A stretch of 64,000 nt of DNA from Archangium_A sp035910535 (GTDB taxonomy: Bacteria; Myxococcota; Myxococcia; Myxococcales; Myxococcaceae): assembly GCA_035910535.1 (NCBI GenBank), contig JAMHXF010000111.1, positions 279,080 to 343,079 of the forward strand. The letters are read 5' to 3'. Each line of letters starts with the position of its first letter. Within the stretch, counting starts at the first letter, position 1. Below, one piece after another: positions 26,861 through 35,177 of the stretch. The notes under the pieces were generated by a model that was given only the letters and a program-made list of their open reading frames with translations, searched no databases and was not told where the DNA came from. Position numbers and translations under genes: made by a program.

Positions 26861-27239
26861 GCCGAAGTCGGCATCGGGGTTGCAAATGTTCCGCATCATG
26901 AAGTCAGCGGCTGTCGTGATTCTGGCAATGGTGGCGCTCTCGGGGTGTGGCGTTGGTGCGGGCGAGCATTGGGACGGAGAGAAGCTCGTCGACTCGAACG
27001 GGCAGGCGCTGGAGCTCGCGCCCGGCGACGCGCCGGTCATCGGCAATGCGCCGGTGCCGCAAGTGCCTGTGAATACGGCGGGTGGCTCGGGGCCTTGCAA
27101 GAACCCAGGTTTGATTTCGCTCCCCCAGGACCCGATTCCGGTGCAGCCGTTGCCGTTCGACGCGCTGGGCCTGCCGCCGTTGCAGCTGCCGCTGGGTCCG
27201 AACGGCACGCCGTTGGGCCTCCCGCCTCCGAAATACTGA
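26847..27239 (+). CDS. Small proline-rich lipoprotein
   Basis: 130 residues. The start at 26847 lies inside the end of the activator gene, but a strong AAGGAGGT site at 26834-26841 precedes it, which is why I chose it over Met codons 14 and 18. The hydrophobic leader IMKSAAVVILAMVALSGCG ends in the lipobox LSGC. The mature part is low-complexity and Pro/Gly/Leu-rich, ending in PPLQLPLGPNGTPLGLPPPK. One conserved-looking Cys occurs at GSGPCKNPG. I do not recognise a family. The 14-bp overlap suggests co-translation with the sigma-54 activator. Confidence 0.7.
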   Translation: MVTSEPKSASGLQMFRIMKSAAVVILAMVALSGCGVGAGEHWDGEKLVDSNGQALELAPGDAPVIGNAPVPQVPVNTAGGSGPCKNPGLISLPQDPIPVQPLPFDALGLPPLQLPLGPNGTPLGLPPPKY

Positions 27240-27252
27240 AACTGGCAGCCCT

Positions 27253-28911
27253 CTAACGGGCTGACACGGTTGGCAGCGAGACACGAAAAAGGGCGCCTCC
27301 GGAGGTTCCGTCAAGGACCTCGAGGCGCCCTCCGTGTTCCTGGACGATGCGCAGCGCGATGGCGAGGCCGAGCCCGGTGCCTTGTGGCTTGGTCGTCACG
27401 TACGGCTCGAACAGGCGGGCTTTGAGCTCGGCGGGGATGCCCGGGCCTTCGTCTTCAACTTCGACACACGGTGCTTCGCCGGACTTCACGCGAACGTGAA
27501 TCGTGCCGCTGCGCCCGCTCATCGCTTCTTCGGCGTTCTTGATGAGGTTCACGAGCACCTGGGTGAGCTGGTCGCGGTCGGCCTTCACCTGCGTGCCGCG
27601 CTGCAGTTGCACGTCGAAGGTGATGCCGTCGTGGGGCCCGTAGAGCGCCATGATGGGCTGCACCAGGTCTGCGAGCTCGTGGGTCGCGAGCTCGGGTCTC
27701 GGCAGGCGGGCGAATTGGCTGAACTCGTCGACGATGCGCTTGAGCCGGTCGACCTCTTCGAGGACGACGCGGGCGCTGTCTGAGAAGAGGCGCGTGAAGC
27801 GCTCGTCGAGTGGCCCGCGTTGACTGGCGGCGAGCAGCGTCTCGAGCGACATACGAATGGGCGTGAGCGGGTTCTTGATTTCGTGCGCGAGGCGGCGCGC
27901 GACCTCTTGCCAGGCGGCCACGCGCTCGCTGGCGACGAGCTTGTCGGTGGCGTCTTTCAGGTCGCCGGTCATTTCGTTGAAGGTGGCGATGAGCGCCTTG
28001 AGTTCACCCGAGGCGTGGCGACCGTCGACGGTGATGCCCGGCGTCCCTGCGGCGATTTTCTCTGCGGCTTCGGTGAGCGCTTCGACAGGCCGGGTGATGC
28101 GGCGACTCACCAGGAAGCCCGCGATGATGGACAACAGCAAGCCGACGCCCGCGAAGCCGATGAACGCGCGCAGCACCTCGGCGCGTGTGGCGACGAGGTC
28201 TGCTTGCGAGAAGGTGAGGCGCACCGTCGCGACTTCACCGACCGGCAGCGTGCGACTGAGCGTGGGCGGTGCGGCGTCTCCGGCGTGCGCGAAGACGCTG
28301 CCGTCGCTCACCACTTCGACGCGCGCACCGGTGAGTCGCGAGAGATCTCTGGCCCGCGCTTCAGACAGCAAGATGCCGCCGATGGCCCACACCCGACGTT
28401 CGCCGTAGTCGATGGGGCGCGCCGTCACGAGTGCGGGCGCGGTGATGATGCCCTCGGGCGCCGAGAGCTCGACGCGCGTGGCCACGACGGTGCGCGCGCC
28501 GCTCTTCGTCACCACGAAGAGCGGGTCATCAGGTTCGCCGATGCGCGCGGGCAGGTGGCCCGAAGACAACGTGCGGCCCGAGTCGTCGACGAGCGCGAGC
28601 ACATCGAGGCCGCGCGGCGTCATGAGCGCGGTCGCCGCCGTGGTGACGTGCGCCGGAGCGGGAATGCGCGCGGCATCACGTGCGACGTCTTCGAGCGCCT
28701 GACTCTGTGCCAGCTCGTCCATCGCGCGCTTCACGTCGCCTTGCAGACGCTGCGCTTCGGCGTCGACCGCGACCATCAATTGGTCGACGCGCGCTTCCTG
28801 CTGACGACCGAGCAACGCAGAGAGATTTCGCAGCGCGAGCGGCACCACGACGGCGACCTGCAGCGCAGCGAGCGCGACAAAGGCGAGGGCGAGCGTCCAA
28901 CGCAGGCGCAT
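27253..28911 (-). CDS. NtrY-like membrane sensor histidine kinase
   Basis: 552 residues. One membrane segment is at about 5-27 and the second at about 242-265 (FIGFAGVGLLLSIIAGFLVS), framing a periplasmic sensor domain. A HAMP linker (RRITRPVEALTEAAEKIAAG) follows, then a HisKA domain with the phospho-acceptor His near 342 (LAHEIKNPLTPIRMSLE), then the ATPase domain with LVNLIKNAEEAM (N box), VEDEGPGIP (G1) and GTGLGLAIALRIV (G2). All boxes are intact. The domain order matches NtrY-type kinases. No response-regulator gene is next to it. It is the last gene of the PBP1A/FG-GAP/binding-protein run, starting 6 bp after the binding-protein stop. Confidence 0.93.
   Translation of the reverse strand: MRLRWTLALAFVALAALQVAVVVPLALRNLSALLGRQQEARVDQLMVAVDAEAQRLQGDVKRAMDELAQSQALEDVARDAARIPAPAHVTTAATALMTPRGLDVLALVDDSGRTLSSGHLPARIGEPDDPLFVVTKSGARTVVATRVELSAPEGIITAPALVTARPIDYGERRVWAIGGILLSEARARDLSRLTGARVEVVSDGSVFAHAGDAAPPTLSRTLPVGEVATVRLTFSQADLVATRAEVLRAFIGFAGVGLLLSIIAGFLVSRRITRPVEALTEAAEKIAAGTPGITVDGRHASGELKALIATFNEMTGDLKDATDKLVASERVAAWQEVARRLAHEIKNPLTPIRMSLETLLAASQRGPLDERFTRLFSDSARVVLEEVDRLKRIVDEFSQFARLPRPELATHELADLVQPIMALYGPHDGITFDVQLQRGTQVKADRDQLTQVLVNLIKNAEEAMSGRSGTIHVRVKSGEAPCVEVEDEGPGIPAELKARLFEPYVTTKPQGTGLGLAIALRIVQEHGGRLEVLDGTSGGALFRVSLPTVSAR
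27286..27330 (-). terminator. Terminator-like hairpin inside the kinase 3' end
   Basis: Read on the minus strand, GGGCGCCTC (27330-27322) pairs perfectly with GAGGCGCCC (27299-27291), with further near-perfect pairing in the loop (GAGGT-CC against GGAACCTC), and is followed by TTTTT at 27290-27286. This is an intrinsic-terminator shape, but it lies about 35 bp before the stop codon of the histidine kinase, inside coding sequence for the residues around LEVLDGTSGGALF. It could end transcription just after, or partly before, the stop, or be a coincidence of codon choice. Confidence 0.45.
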
Positions 28912-28917
28912 CGGCGG

Positions 28918-30129
28918 CTACTCCGCTGAGAGAAAGAGGTCGTCGACGCGCGGCAGCCCGAGCGCATCGCGGGTGAGGTGCTGCACGTCTTTGCTCGCCA
29001 TGACGCCCACGCCGCGCGTCACGAGCGGAATGACGCTGAGCTCGGGCCCGAGCTGGGCTGCGAGCTCCTTCGCGCGTGCGTCGACGTCGGGCGCCGCCGC
29101 GAGCTGCTGCAGCACGGCGGGCGCACGCGACTGCTGACCTGCGAGGCCCAGCCACATCAGCAGCGCGCCGGTCGGCGAGGGCGGCAAGGCGAAGCTGCGC
29201 AGCGCGAACTCGTTGGCGGCGAGCGTCTTCGTCTTCAGGTCAGCGCGCGGCAGGGGCTTGAGCGCGACGCGGTAACCGAAGGGCTGGAGCTTCACCTGCA
29301 GTCGCTGTGCGATGCCCCGCTCGTGTTCAGCCGTTTCGTCGAAGAGCAGTGAGAGCTCTTGCGGCGGGGTGAGCGGAGCAGGGCGCGCGGTTGCCGGTGG
29401 CGCTGCGGTCGTCGGCAGCAGCCCGTTCAACGGCGCGGAAGGTGCGGGCACGAAGAAGCGCGCGAGGTCGGCGCGGTCGATGCTGCTCTCGATGGCGGCA
29501 CGTACTGATGCGAGCCCCGGCCCGAGCGCGAGCGCCGTCACGAAGAGCTGCGGTGCTTCAGAAGGCGTGGGCGCTCCGACGACGAGCTGCGCGCGGCGCT
29601 GCGCGAAGAGGCGTTCTGCGGTGCGCGCGTCGGCCGACTGCAGGGCGAGCGTGTCGAGGTACGGGCGGCTCAAGGGCTGCTCGTCGAACGCCTCGAGCTT
29701 TGAGCCCTTCACGCGGAACGGGCCGACGGGCACCGAGAAGAGCGGGTGACACAGGGTTCGCTCGAGATCTACGCGCGCACCTTTGATTGGGAGATCGACT
29801 TCGCGGCCGTTGACCAACCACGCGCCGACGTTGGTGAGCAGCACGCCGTTGCCGCGCGTGAGCGCCTCGGTGACGAGCTTCACGTCGACAGACGGCGGCA
29901 CCGTGAGCCGCAGCGTGTTCGGTGCGGGCCGCGAGAACTCGACGAGCCGGCAGATGGGTTGGTGCGTGAGCGAGAGCCGGAACGCGTCGATGGGCGCGTC
30001 GGCCGAGAGCGGGTCGACCGTCGTTGAAGGCGAGACAAGCACGAGCTGCAGCGTGCCTCCGGGCTTCGGGCGGGAACCCGCGAGCGCGACGGTCGTGATG
30101 CAGAGACTCAAGAGAAGCACGCGCGTCAC
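28918..30129 (-). CDS. Divergent family-5 (peptide/nickel-type) substrate-binding protein
   Basis: 403 residues from a GTG at 30129, chosen because it starts a signal peptide (MTRVLLLSLCITTVALAG); a longer reading frame to 30297 would overlap the previous gene. After cleavage, PKPGGTLQLVLVSPSTTVDP and VDPLSADAPIDAFRLSLTHQ follow the N-terminal pattern of SBP family 5 proteins (Opp/Dpp). It is shorter than the usual 500 or more residues. Later motifs such as GPFRVKGSKLEAF are compatible. No permease or ATPase gene is nearby, so a free sensor or chaperone role, perhaps for the adjacent histidine kinase, is an inference. Confidence 0.65.
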   Translation of the reverse strand: MTRVLLLSLCITTVALAGSRPKPGGTLQLVLVSPSTTVDPLSADAPIDAFRLSLTHQPICRLVEFSRPAPNTLRLTVPPSVDVKLVTEALTRGNGVLLTNVGAWLVNGREVDLPIKGARVDLERTLCHPLFSVPVGPFRVKGSKLEAFDEQPLSRPYLDTLALQSADARTAERLFAQRRAQLVVGAPTPSEAPQLFVTALALGPGLASVRAAIESSIDRADLARFFVPAPSAPLNGLLPTTAAPPATARPAPLTPPQELSLLFDETAEHERGIAQRLQVKLQPFGYRVALKPLPRADLKTKTLAANEFALRSFALPPSPTGALLMWLGLAGQQSRAPAVLQQLAAAPDVDARAKELAAQLGPELSVIPLVTRGVGVMASKDVQHLTRDALGLPRVDDLFLSAE

Positions 30130-30214
30130 GAGGGCTCCGGGGGCATGTTCGCGGCGTGTGGTGCTCCGCGTTCGAGTGCGCGCGTCGGGGGCAGCGCTGT
30201 GAGTCGAGAGCGCT

Positions 30215-31501
30215 TCACGGCGCTCTCCGCAGCACCACGAGTTCGCCACTTCCATCTTCGCGCCACACACCGAGCACGACTTCATCGACCGCGTCACCGT
30301 CGAGATCTCCGCTCGCCGCGACGATCGCTCGACCGTCGAGCTTTCGTTGCCACAGCGCCGGGGCTTCGCTCACGTGGCCGCCGCGCGCCTGCGCCGACTC
30401 GAACGCGCCGAGTGACACCACGCGCACTTCATCGCTGTCGCCCCAGGTCCGTGCGCTCGTGACCACGACCTCAGGCGAACCGTCACCGTCGAGATCTCCG
30501 AGCGCGCTGCCGCTGCCGACGCCGGTGACCTGGGTCGCCGGCGCTTGCCCTCTGGCGATTGACGCGAGCCCGTTGGGCGCGACGCCGAGCAACAACGTGC
30601 CGCTTTGAGAAATATGAGCCAGGGCGTCGGGCCACTTCACGGTCTTGCCGGCCCACGACAGCTCGCTGTGAAAGCTCGCGTAGCCCGGGCGCGGCGTGAG
30701 CGTGACGGCGCCCGCGAGCAACGACTCTGCGGCACCTGAAGAACGCCACCCCTCGCGCAGCCACGTGAAGGACTCCGGCTTGTCGCGCCTCGACGACCAC
30801 GCCGTGAGCCGCCCACCATTCACCGCGACGAACCCGAACGGGTCTCTCGTCGGCCGCGTCGACAGCGCACCAGACAGCTCGGTCTTGTTGCGCAGCTTGC
30901 CGTCGCTGGCCCACGTGAAGACGGTCTCACCGACGAGCGCGATGAGCTCGCCGCGATGATCTCCGTCGAGGTCTGCCACGGTGATGGCCGACGGCACCTG
31001 CGCGGTCTTCGCCAGCGTGAAGCTCAACACGTCGAACGGCCGAGCTGCGGCCGTCGGCGGCGCCACGGGAGCCCCCGCCATCGTCAGCGCTTCGAGGTCA
31101 GCATCGACCGACGAGACCACCGCCAACGCGGGCCCAGACCTCGTCGGCGCGAGCCCCGACCAGAAGTTCACGTGCGTGCTCAGCGCGTCACCACGCACCA
31201 CGAGCTTCGGCGCTTCGAGCGACACCGTGAGTCGCAGCAACGAGCCCAGCCCCTGTGCACGCGCGAGCTTCTCGGCCTCCGTCGCGTCGCGCGCGATGAC
31301 GGGCACCGGCGCCTGTCGTTGCTCGGCGAGGCGCGCCATCACCAACGAGCCGACCGCCCGGCTCACCGGCACCGAATTTCCTTCGACGAACACGCCCATG
31401 GGCGCCTCGAAGCCTGCGTCTGCGACGCAACGGGAAACCTCCAACGCCGCGCGCTCGAGTGACGAGGCAGACGTGGCAGCGAGCACCAACGCGAGAATCA
31501 C
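30215..31501 (-). CDS. Secreted FG-GAP/VCBS beta-propeller protein
   Basis: 428 residues from a GTG at 31501 that overlaps the PBP1A stop by 4 bp. The leader MILALVLAATSAS is a signal peptide. The first 170 residues are an unassigned alpha/beta region. The rest carries FG-GAP/VCBS-type repeats with Ca-binding motifs VADLDGDHRGELIAL, LGDLDGDGSPEVVVT and SGDLDGDAVDEVVLG, as in integrin-like beta-propellers. It is probably periplasmic or surface-exposed. Coupling to PBP1A suggests a role in wall assembly or its monitoring, which is inference. Confidence 0.75.
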   Translation of the reverse strand: MILALVLAATSASSLERAALEVSRCVADAGFEAPMGVFVEGNSVPVSRAVGSLVMARLAEQRQAPVPVIARDATEAEKLARAQGLGSLLRLTVSLEAPKLVVRGDALSTHVNFWSGLAPTRSGPALAVVSSVDADLEALTMAGAPVAPPTAAARPFDVLSFTLAKTAQVPSAITVADLDGDHRGELIALVGETVFTWASDGKLRNKTELSGALSTRPTRDPFGFVAVNGGRLTAWSSRRDKPESFTWLREGWRSSGAAESLLAGAVTLTPRPGYASFHSELSWAGKTVKWPDALAHISQSGTLLLGVAPNGLASIARGQAPATQVTGVGSGSALGDLDGDGSPEVVVTSARTWGDSDEVRVVSLGAFESAQARGGHVSEAPALWQRKLDGRAIVAASGDLDGDAVDEVVLGVWREDGSGELVVLRRAP

Positions 31502-33999
31502 GGGCGGCCTTGTTGGTCGAGCAGCAGAAAATCGTTCGGGTCGACGGCGCGCGTCTCTTCCGTCGGCTCGGTACCTTCGAGGAACCACTCGGCGCGGCCA
31601 GGCACTGAACCGCCAGCGAGCTTTCCAGTGCGCGGGTCGATGCGAACCTGCTTCACGCCTTCGGGCACCACGAAGTCGCGCGGAGGCAGGCTCTTGTGCG
31701 CCTCACGCATGAAGCCCAACCACAACGGCAGCGCGGCCCTGCCGCCGGTCTCTCCGCCGCCGAGCGGGTCGTGATCATCGAAGCCCACCCACGCGGTCGC
31801 GACGTAGTCAGCGGTGTAGCCACTGAACCAGGCGTCGCGGAACTCCTGCGCAGTGCCCGTCTTGCCGGCGGCGGGGCGATTGAGCTCGAGCACCGCGACC
31901 GCGGTGCCTTCTTCGACGACGCTGCGCATGAGCGACGTCGCGAGGAACGCGACCGCCGGGCTCAACACCTGCTCTGGCGCTGCGTGCCGCTCTTCGAGCA
32001 CTTTTCCCTTCGCGTCGGCGACGCGCACCAGCATCAACGGCTCGGCGTACAGGCCGTTGCTCTGCAGCGTGGTGTACGCGTTGGCGATCTCGAGCGGCGT
32101 CACTTCACCGGTGCCGAGCGCCAGCGTCAGGTTCTGCGGCAGCGCGCTGCGAATGCCGGCCTTGTTCGCGAAGGCGATGACGGTGTCGGGCCCGAGCGCT
32201 TCGATGAGGCGCACCGAGACCGTGTTCTTCGACTTCGTCAGCGCCGCGCGAACGGTGATGGGGCCCTCGAAGCCGCCCTTTTCGTAGTTCTGCGGCTTCC
32301 ACATTTTCCCGGTGTACGGGTCGCGAATGGCTTCGGGCGCGTCGTTCACGATGGAGATGGGCGTGAACTTCGTCGACTCCATCGCGGCCGCGTAGAGGAA
32401 TGGCTTGAACGACGAGCCCGGCTGACGACGCGCCTGCGTCGCGCGATTGAAGGCCGAAAGAGAAAAGTCATACCCGCCGACCAGCGCGACGACGGTGCGG
32501 TCTTTCGGGTCGATGACGGCGAGCGCGCCTTGCACCACGGGGAGCTGCGCGAGGCTCGCCGAGAGCAACTGTGAGGCGGGCAGCGCGGCGCCCAGCCGCA
32601 CGCGCACCAGCTCGCCGGGCTTGACGACCTCCGACATGCGCGCGGGGTTGCTGCCCACCTTCGTGCCTTCACGGCGCCGCGCCCACTTGTGCGCAGCAAA
32701 CTCGAGCTGCGCTGCGGCGCCGACGAGCTCGACCTGCGCGGTGCCCTTCGCGTCGTCGACGGCCGAGACCCAGCCAACGGTCTCGGTGCCATCGGCGAGC
32801 GTCTTCACGCCAATCGCCAGCGCGAGCTTCTCGTCGTCAGACAACACCGGCTCTTCGGTCGACGGGTCGGCCACCGTCTTGTCGCCGTCTTCTTCTTCCG
32901 GAGGCTTCGCGTCTTTGAGCGCCGAGAGATCCGCCACGAAGCGCTCGTCGGGGCGGCGCTTACCGGCCTCGGCGAGCCGCTGTTCGAGGAACGGCTTGAG
33001 CGACGCGAAGCGCGCCGCGTCGACCGAGCCGAGAGGGCCTCGGTAGCCTTGTCGTTTGTCGACGGCCTCGAGCCCCGCGCGCACCGACTTCTCGGCCGCA
33101 GCCTGGAGCGTCGGGTCCATCGCGATCTGCACGCGCAGCCCGCCTTCGAGCACGGCCTTGTCGCCGTACCGCGCGACGAGCTGCTTGCGCACTTCTTCTG
33201 CGTACGACGCGCCGACCTGCGCGGGCGGGCGAGCGCCGAGCACGATGGGCTTGTCCATCTCGGCGTCGATGAGCGGTTGCTTCACGAACCCATGACGACC
33301 CAGCTGCGTGAGCACGTAGCGTTGACGGCGCTTGGCCTTCACGATGTTGGTGACCGGGTTGATGCGGTGCGGGAGCTGCACGGTGCCCGCGACGACCGCG
33401 GCTTCACCCAGCGTGAGGTCCTTCGCGTGCTTGCCGAAATAAAACAGCGCGGCCTCTTCGACGCCGTAGCGGTTGTGCCCGAAGTAGATGGTGTTCACGT
33501 AGAGGTTGAGGATCTCGTCCTTGCTCAGCGCAGACTCCATGCGCGGCGTGAGGATCCACTCGCGGACCTTGCGCGCTAGCGTGCGCTCCTGCGTGAGCAG
33601 CAACGAACGACACGCCTGCTGCGAAATCGTCGACGCGCCGGACTTCATGCCGCCGGGGCGGAGGTTCTTCACCGCGCTGCGAATGATGCCGAGGTAGTCG
33701 AGCCCCTGGTGCGAATAGAAGTCGGCGTCTTCCGCGGCGAGGAACGCGTCACGCACGTGCGGCGGCAGCGTGCGCACGTCGACCCACGTGCGTCGCTCGA
33801 CGAAGAACTCGGCGCACATGCTGCCGTCGCGACAGGTCACCTTCGTCACTTGCGGCGGGCGCCAGGTCCGCAGCTCTTCGACGTCGGGGAGATCGCGTGA
33901 GTAATAGAGGTACGCGCCGACGCCGACGAGCACAGCGAGCAGCAGCCCGACCAACGCGAGCTTGAGAAGTCGTTTGAACCAACGCCAGAGGGCACTCAT
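31498..33999 (-). CDS. Penicillin-binding protein 1A, bifunctional
   Basis: About 833 residues from ATG 33999, where a short cytoplasmic basic stretch (MSALWRWFKRLLK) precedes the membrane anchor LALVGLLLAVLVGVGAYL; a start at 34065 would add 22 residues. The glycosyltransferase domain shows the catalytic Glu in AAEDADFYSHQGLDY and GASTISQQACRSLLL. The transpeptidase domain shows SxxK in RQPGSSFKPFLY (about 528), SxN in TKSKNTVSV, and KTG in AAGKTGTAQEF (about 710). An insertion between the two domains (about 300-440) carries an acidic EEEDGDK segment. It polymerises and cross-links peptidoglycan and heads a minus-strand run with the FG-GAP gene. Confidence 0.94.
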   Translation of the reverse strand: MSALWRWFKRLLKLALVGLLLAVLVGVGAYLYYSRDLPDVEELRTWRPPQVTKVTCRDGSMCAEFFVERRTWVDVRTLPPHVRDAFLAAEDADFYSHQGLDYLGIIRSAVKNLRPGGMKSGASTISQQACRSLLLTQERTLARKVREWILTPRMESALSKDEILNLYVNTIYFGHNRYGVEEAALFYFGKHAKDLTLGEAAVVAGTVQLPHRINPVTNIVKAKRRQRYVLTQLGRHGFVKQPLIDAEMDKPIVLGARPPAQVGASYAEEVRKQLVARYGDKAVLEGGLRVQIAMDPTLQAAAEKSVRAGLEAVDKRQGYRGPLGSVDAARFASLKPFLEQRLAEAGKRRPDERFVADLSALKDAKPPEEEDGDKTVADPSTEEPVLSDDEKLALAIGVKTLADGTETVGWVSAVDDAKGTAQVELVGAAAQLEFAAHKWARRREGTKVGSNPARMSEVVKPGELVRVRLGAALPASQLLSASLAQLPVVQGALAVIDPKDRTVVALVGGYDFSLSAFNRATQARRQPGSSFKPFLYAAAMESTKFTPISIVNDAPEAIRDPYTGKMWKPQNYEKGGFEGPITVRAALTKSKNTVSVRLIEALGPDTVIAFANKAGIRSALPQNLTLALGTGEVTPLEIANAYTTLQSNGLYAEPLMLVRVADAKGKVLEERHAAPEQVLSPAVAFLATSLMRSVVEEGTAVAVLELNRPAAGKTGTAQEFRDAWFSGYTADYVATAWVGFDDHDPLGGGETGGRAALPLWLGFMREAHKSLPPRDFVVPEGVKQVRIDPRTGKLAGGSVPGRAEWFLEGTEPTEETRAVDPNDFLLLDQQGRP

Positions 34000-34083
34000 C
34001 AGCGGCGATGGACTGTAGCCGTGGGGACGCGCTTTGCGGCTGAACAACCACGGTGTTGTCGACATTCGGGTTGGTAGAGCAAG

Positions 34084-34122
34084 CGCCGTTCCCTCCCCGG
34101 GTTCAGAGAGGGAACACAGGCG
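34084..34122 (-). terminator. Hairpin between the TPR lipoprotein and PBP1A genes
   Basis: The 127-bp gap 34000-34126 contains GTTCCCTC (34088-34095) and GAGGGAAC (34108-34115) as a perfect 8-bp stem with a 12-base loop; CGCC and GGCG extend it outside a 3-base bulge. It lies 12 bp after the stop of the TPR gene. There is no T-tract, so it is either a factor-dependent or stem-only terminator, or a regulator binding site in the PBP1A promoter. Confidence 0.5.
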
Positions 34123-34126
34123 TTCG

Positions 34127-35053
34127 TCACTCGTCCATCGGGTGAACGTCGAGCTCGCCTTCGATGACCTCGCCCTGTTGCGGCGCTCGGGCCACGCGCG
34201 CGGCGTTGATGCGCGCCTTCACGTACTTCGGCGAGAGGTCCATCGCGTGTTGGTAGGCGGCTTTGGCTTCGTCGCCACGCCCGACGCGCTCGAGCGCGAT
34301 GCCGAGGTTGTTCTGAACGTAGGCGACGTGCGGCAGTTGCTCTGACGCGCGCTCGAGCACTGCGGCGGCGCGCTCGTTCATGTTCGCGCGCAGGCACGCG
34401 AAGCCGAGGTTGTTGAGCGCCCAGCCGTGGTTGGGCTCGAGCTCGACGGCCTTCTCGAAGCTGGCGATGGCTCCAGAGAGCTCGTTCTGCGCGAGCTGCG
34501 CGATGCCGGTGACCTGGAACGCTTCGGCGCTGCCCGCGTCGCGCGCGATGGCTTCACGGCCCGAGGTGACGGCCCCGACGAAGTCTTTGAACTGCATGCG
34601 TGCTCGCGCCTGCTGAATGACGGGAGTCGCGTCGTCAGGCGTGAGCGCAGCGACGCGGCCCCAGGCGTCGGCGGCGAGCTGCGGCTGGCCGGCGCGGCGC
34701 GAGAGCTTGGCGACGGTCATCAACGTCTCGACATCGGAAGGCGTCGAGAAGAGCGCGCGGCGTGCCTCGACGAGCGCGCCTTTCACGTCGCCGTCGCTCG
34801 CGAGCTGTCTGGCGCGGCCGAGGTGGTCGACGCCGTTGGTGTCATGCGCGAGCACCAGCGGGTCGACGATGGGCTCGGTGGGCGCGACGGTGAGCGGCGC
34901 TCCGGCGTCACGCACCTCGACGACGCGCGCGAGCGGCTTCGGCTCGACCTTCGAGGGAATGACGGAGACCGGCTTTGAAGGCGGCGTGGTCTCGGTGCAG
35001 GCGGTGATGGAGAGAGCGGCGAGGGCGGCGATGATCTTGTGCTTCGGCGACAT
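34127..35053 (-). CDS. TPR-repeat lipoprotein
   Basis: 308 residues from ATG 35053, where a lipoprotein signal begins (MSPKHKIIAALAALSITAC, Cys 19). An upstream in-frame extension exists but overlaps the beta-helix gene in another frame and has no signal. A linker is followed by at least four TPR units, for example GDVKGALVEARRALFSTPSD, AEAFQVTGIAQLAQNELSGA, HGWALNNLGFACLRANMNER and AYVQNNLGIALERVGRGDEA. It is expected to be an outer-membrane scaffold of the PilF/NlpI kind. It lies upstream of PBP1A on the same strand but is separated by a hairpin. Confidence 0.82.
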   Translation of the reverse strand: MSPKHKIIAALAALSITACTETTPPSKPVSVIPSKVEPKPLARVVEVRDAGAPLTVAPTEPIVDPLVLAHDTNGVDHLGRARQLASDGDVKGALVEARRALFSTPSDVETLMTVAKLSRRAGQPQLAADAWGRVAALTPDDATPVIQQARARMQFKDFVGAVTSGREAIARDAGSAEAFQVTGIAQLAQNELSGAIASFEKAVELEPNHGWALNNLGFACLRANMNERAAAVLERASEQLPHVAYVQNNLGIALERVGRGDEAKAAYQHAMDLSPKYVKARINAARVARAPQQGEVIEGELDVHPMDE

Positions 35054-35177
35054 GGCGGGGAGGGCCTTTCTGGGAGCGTGTCCCGCGAGGTCTCCAAAGC
35101 GAGCGGCGTGCCAGCGTCGAAGTGTGCGAATCGATTCTGTTTCGTGAGGTGTGTGGTTGCGCGCCCGCGCGGCGAAT

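Noticed and set aside
30130..30297. Longer N-terminus for the family-5 binding protein
   Set aside because: It would overlap the FG-GAP gene and lacks a signal; the GTG at 30129 starts a signal peptide.
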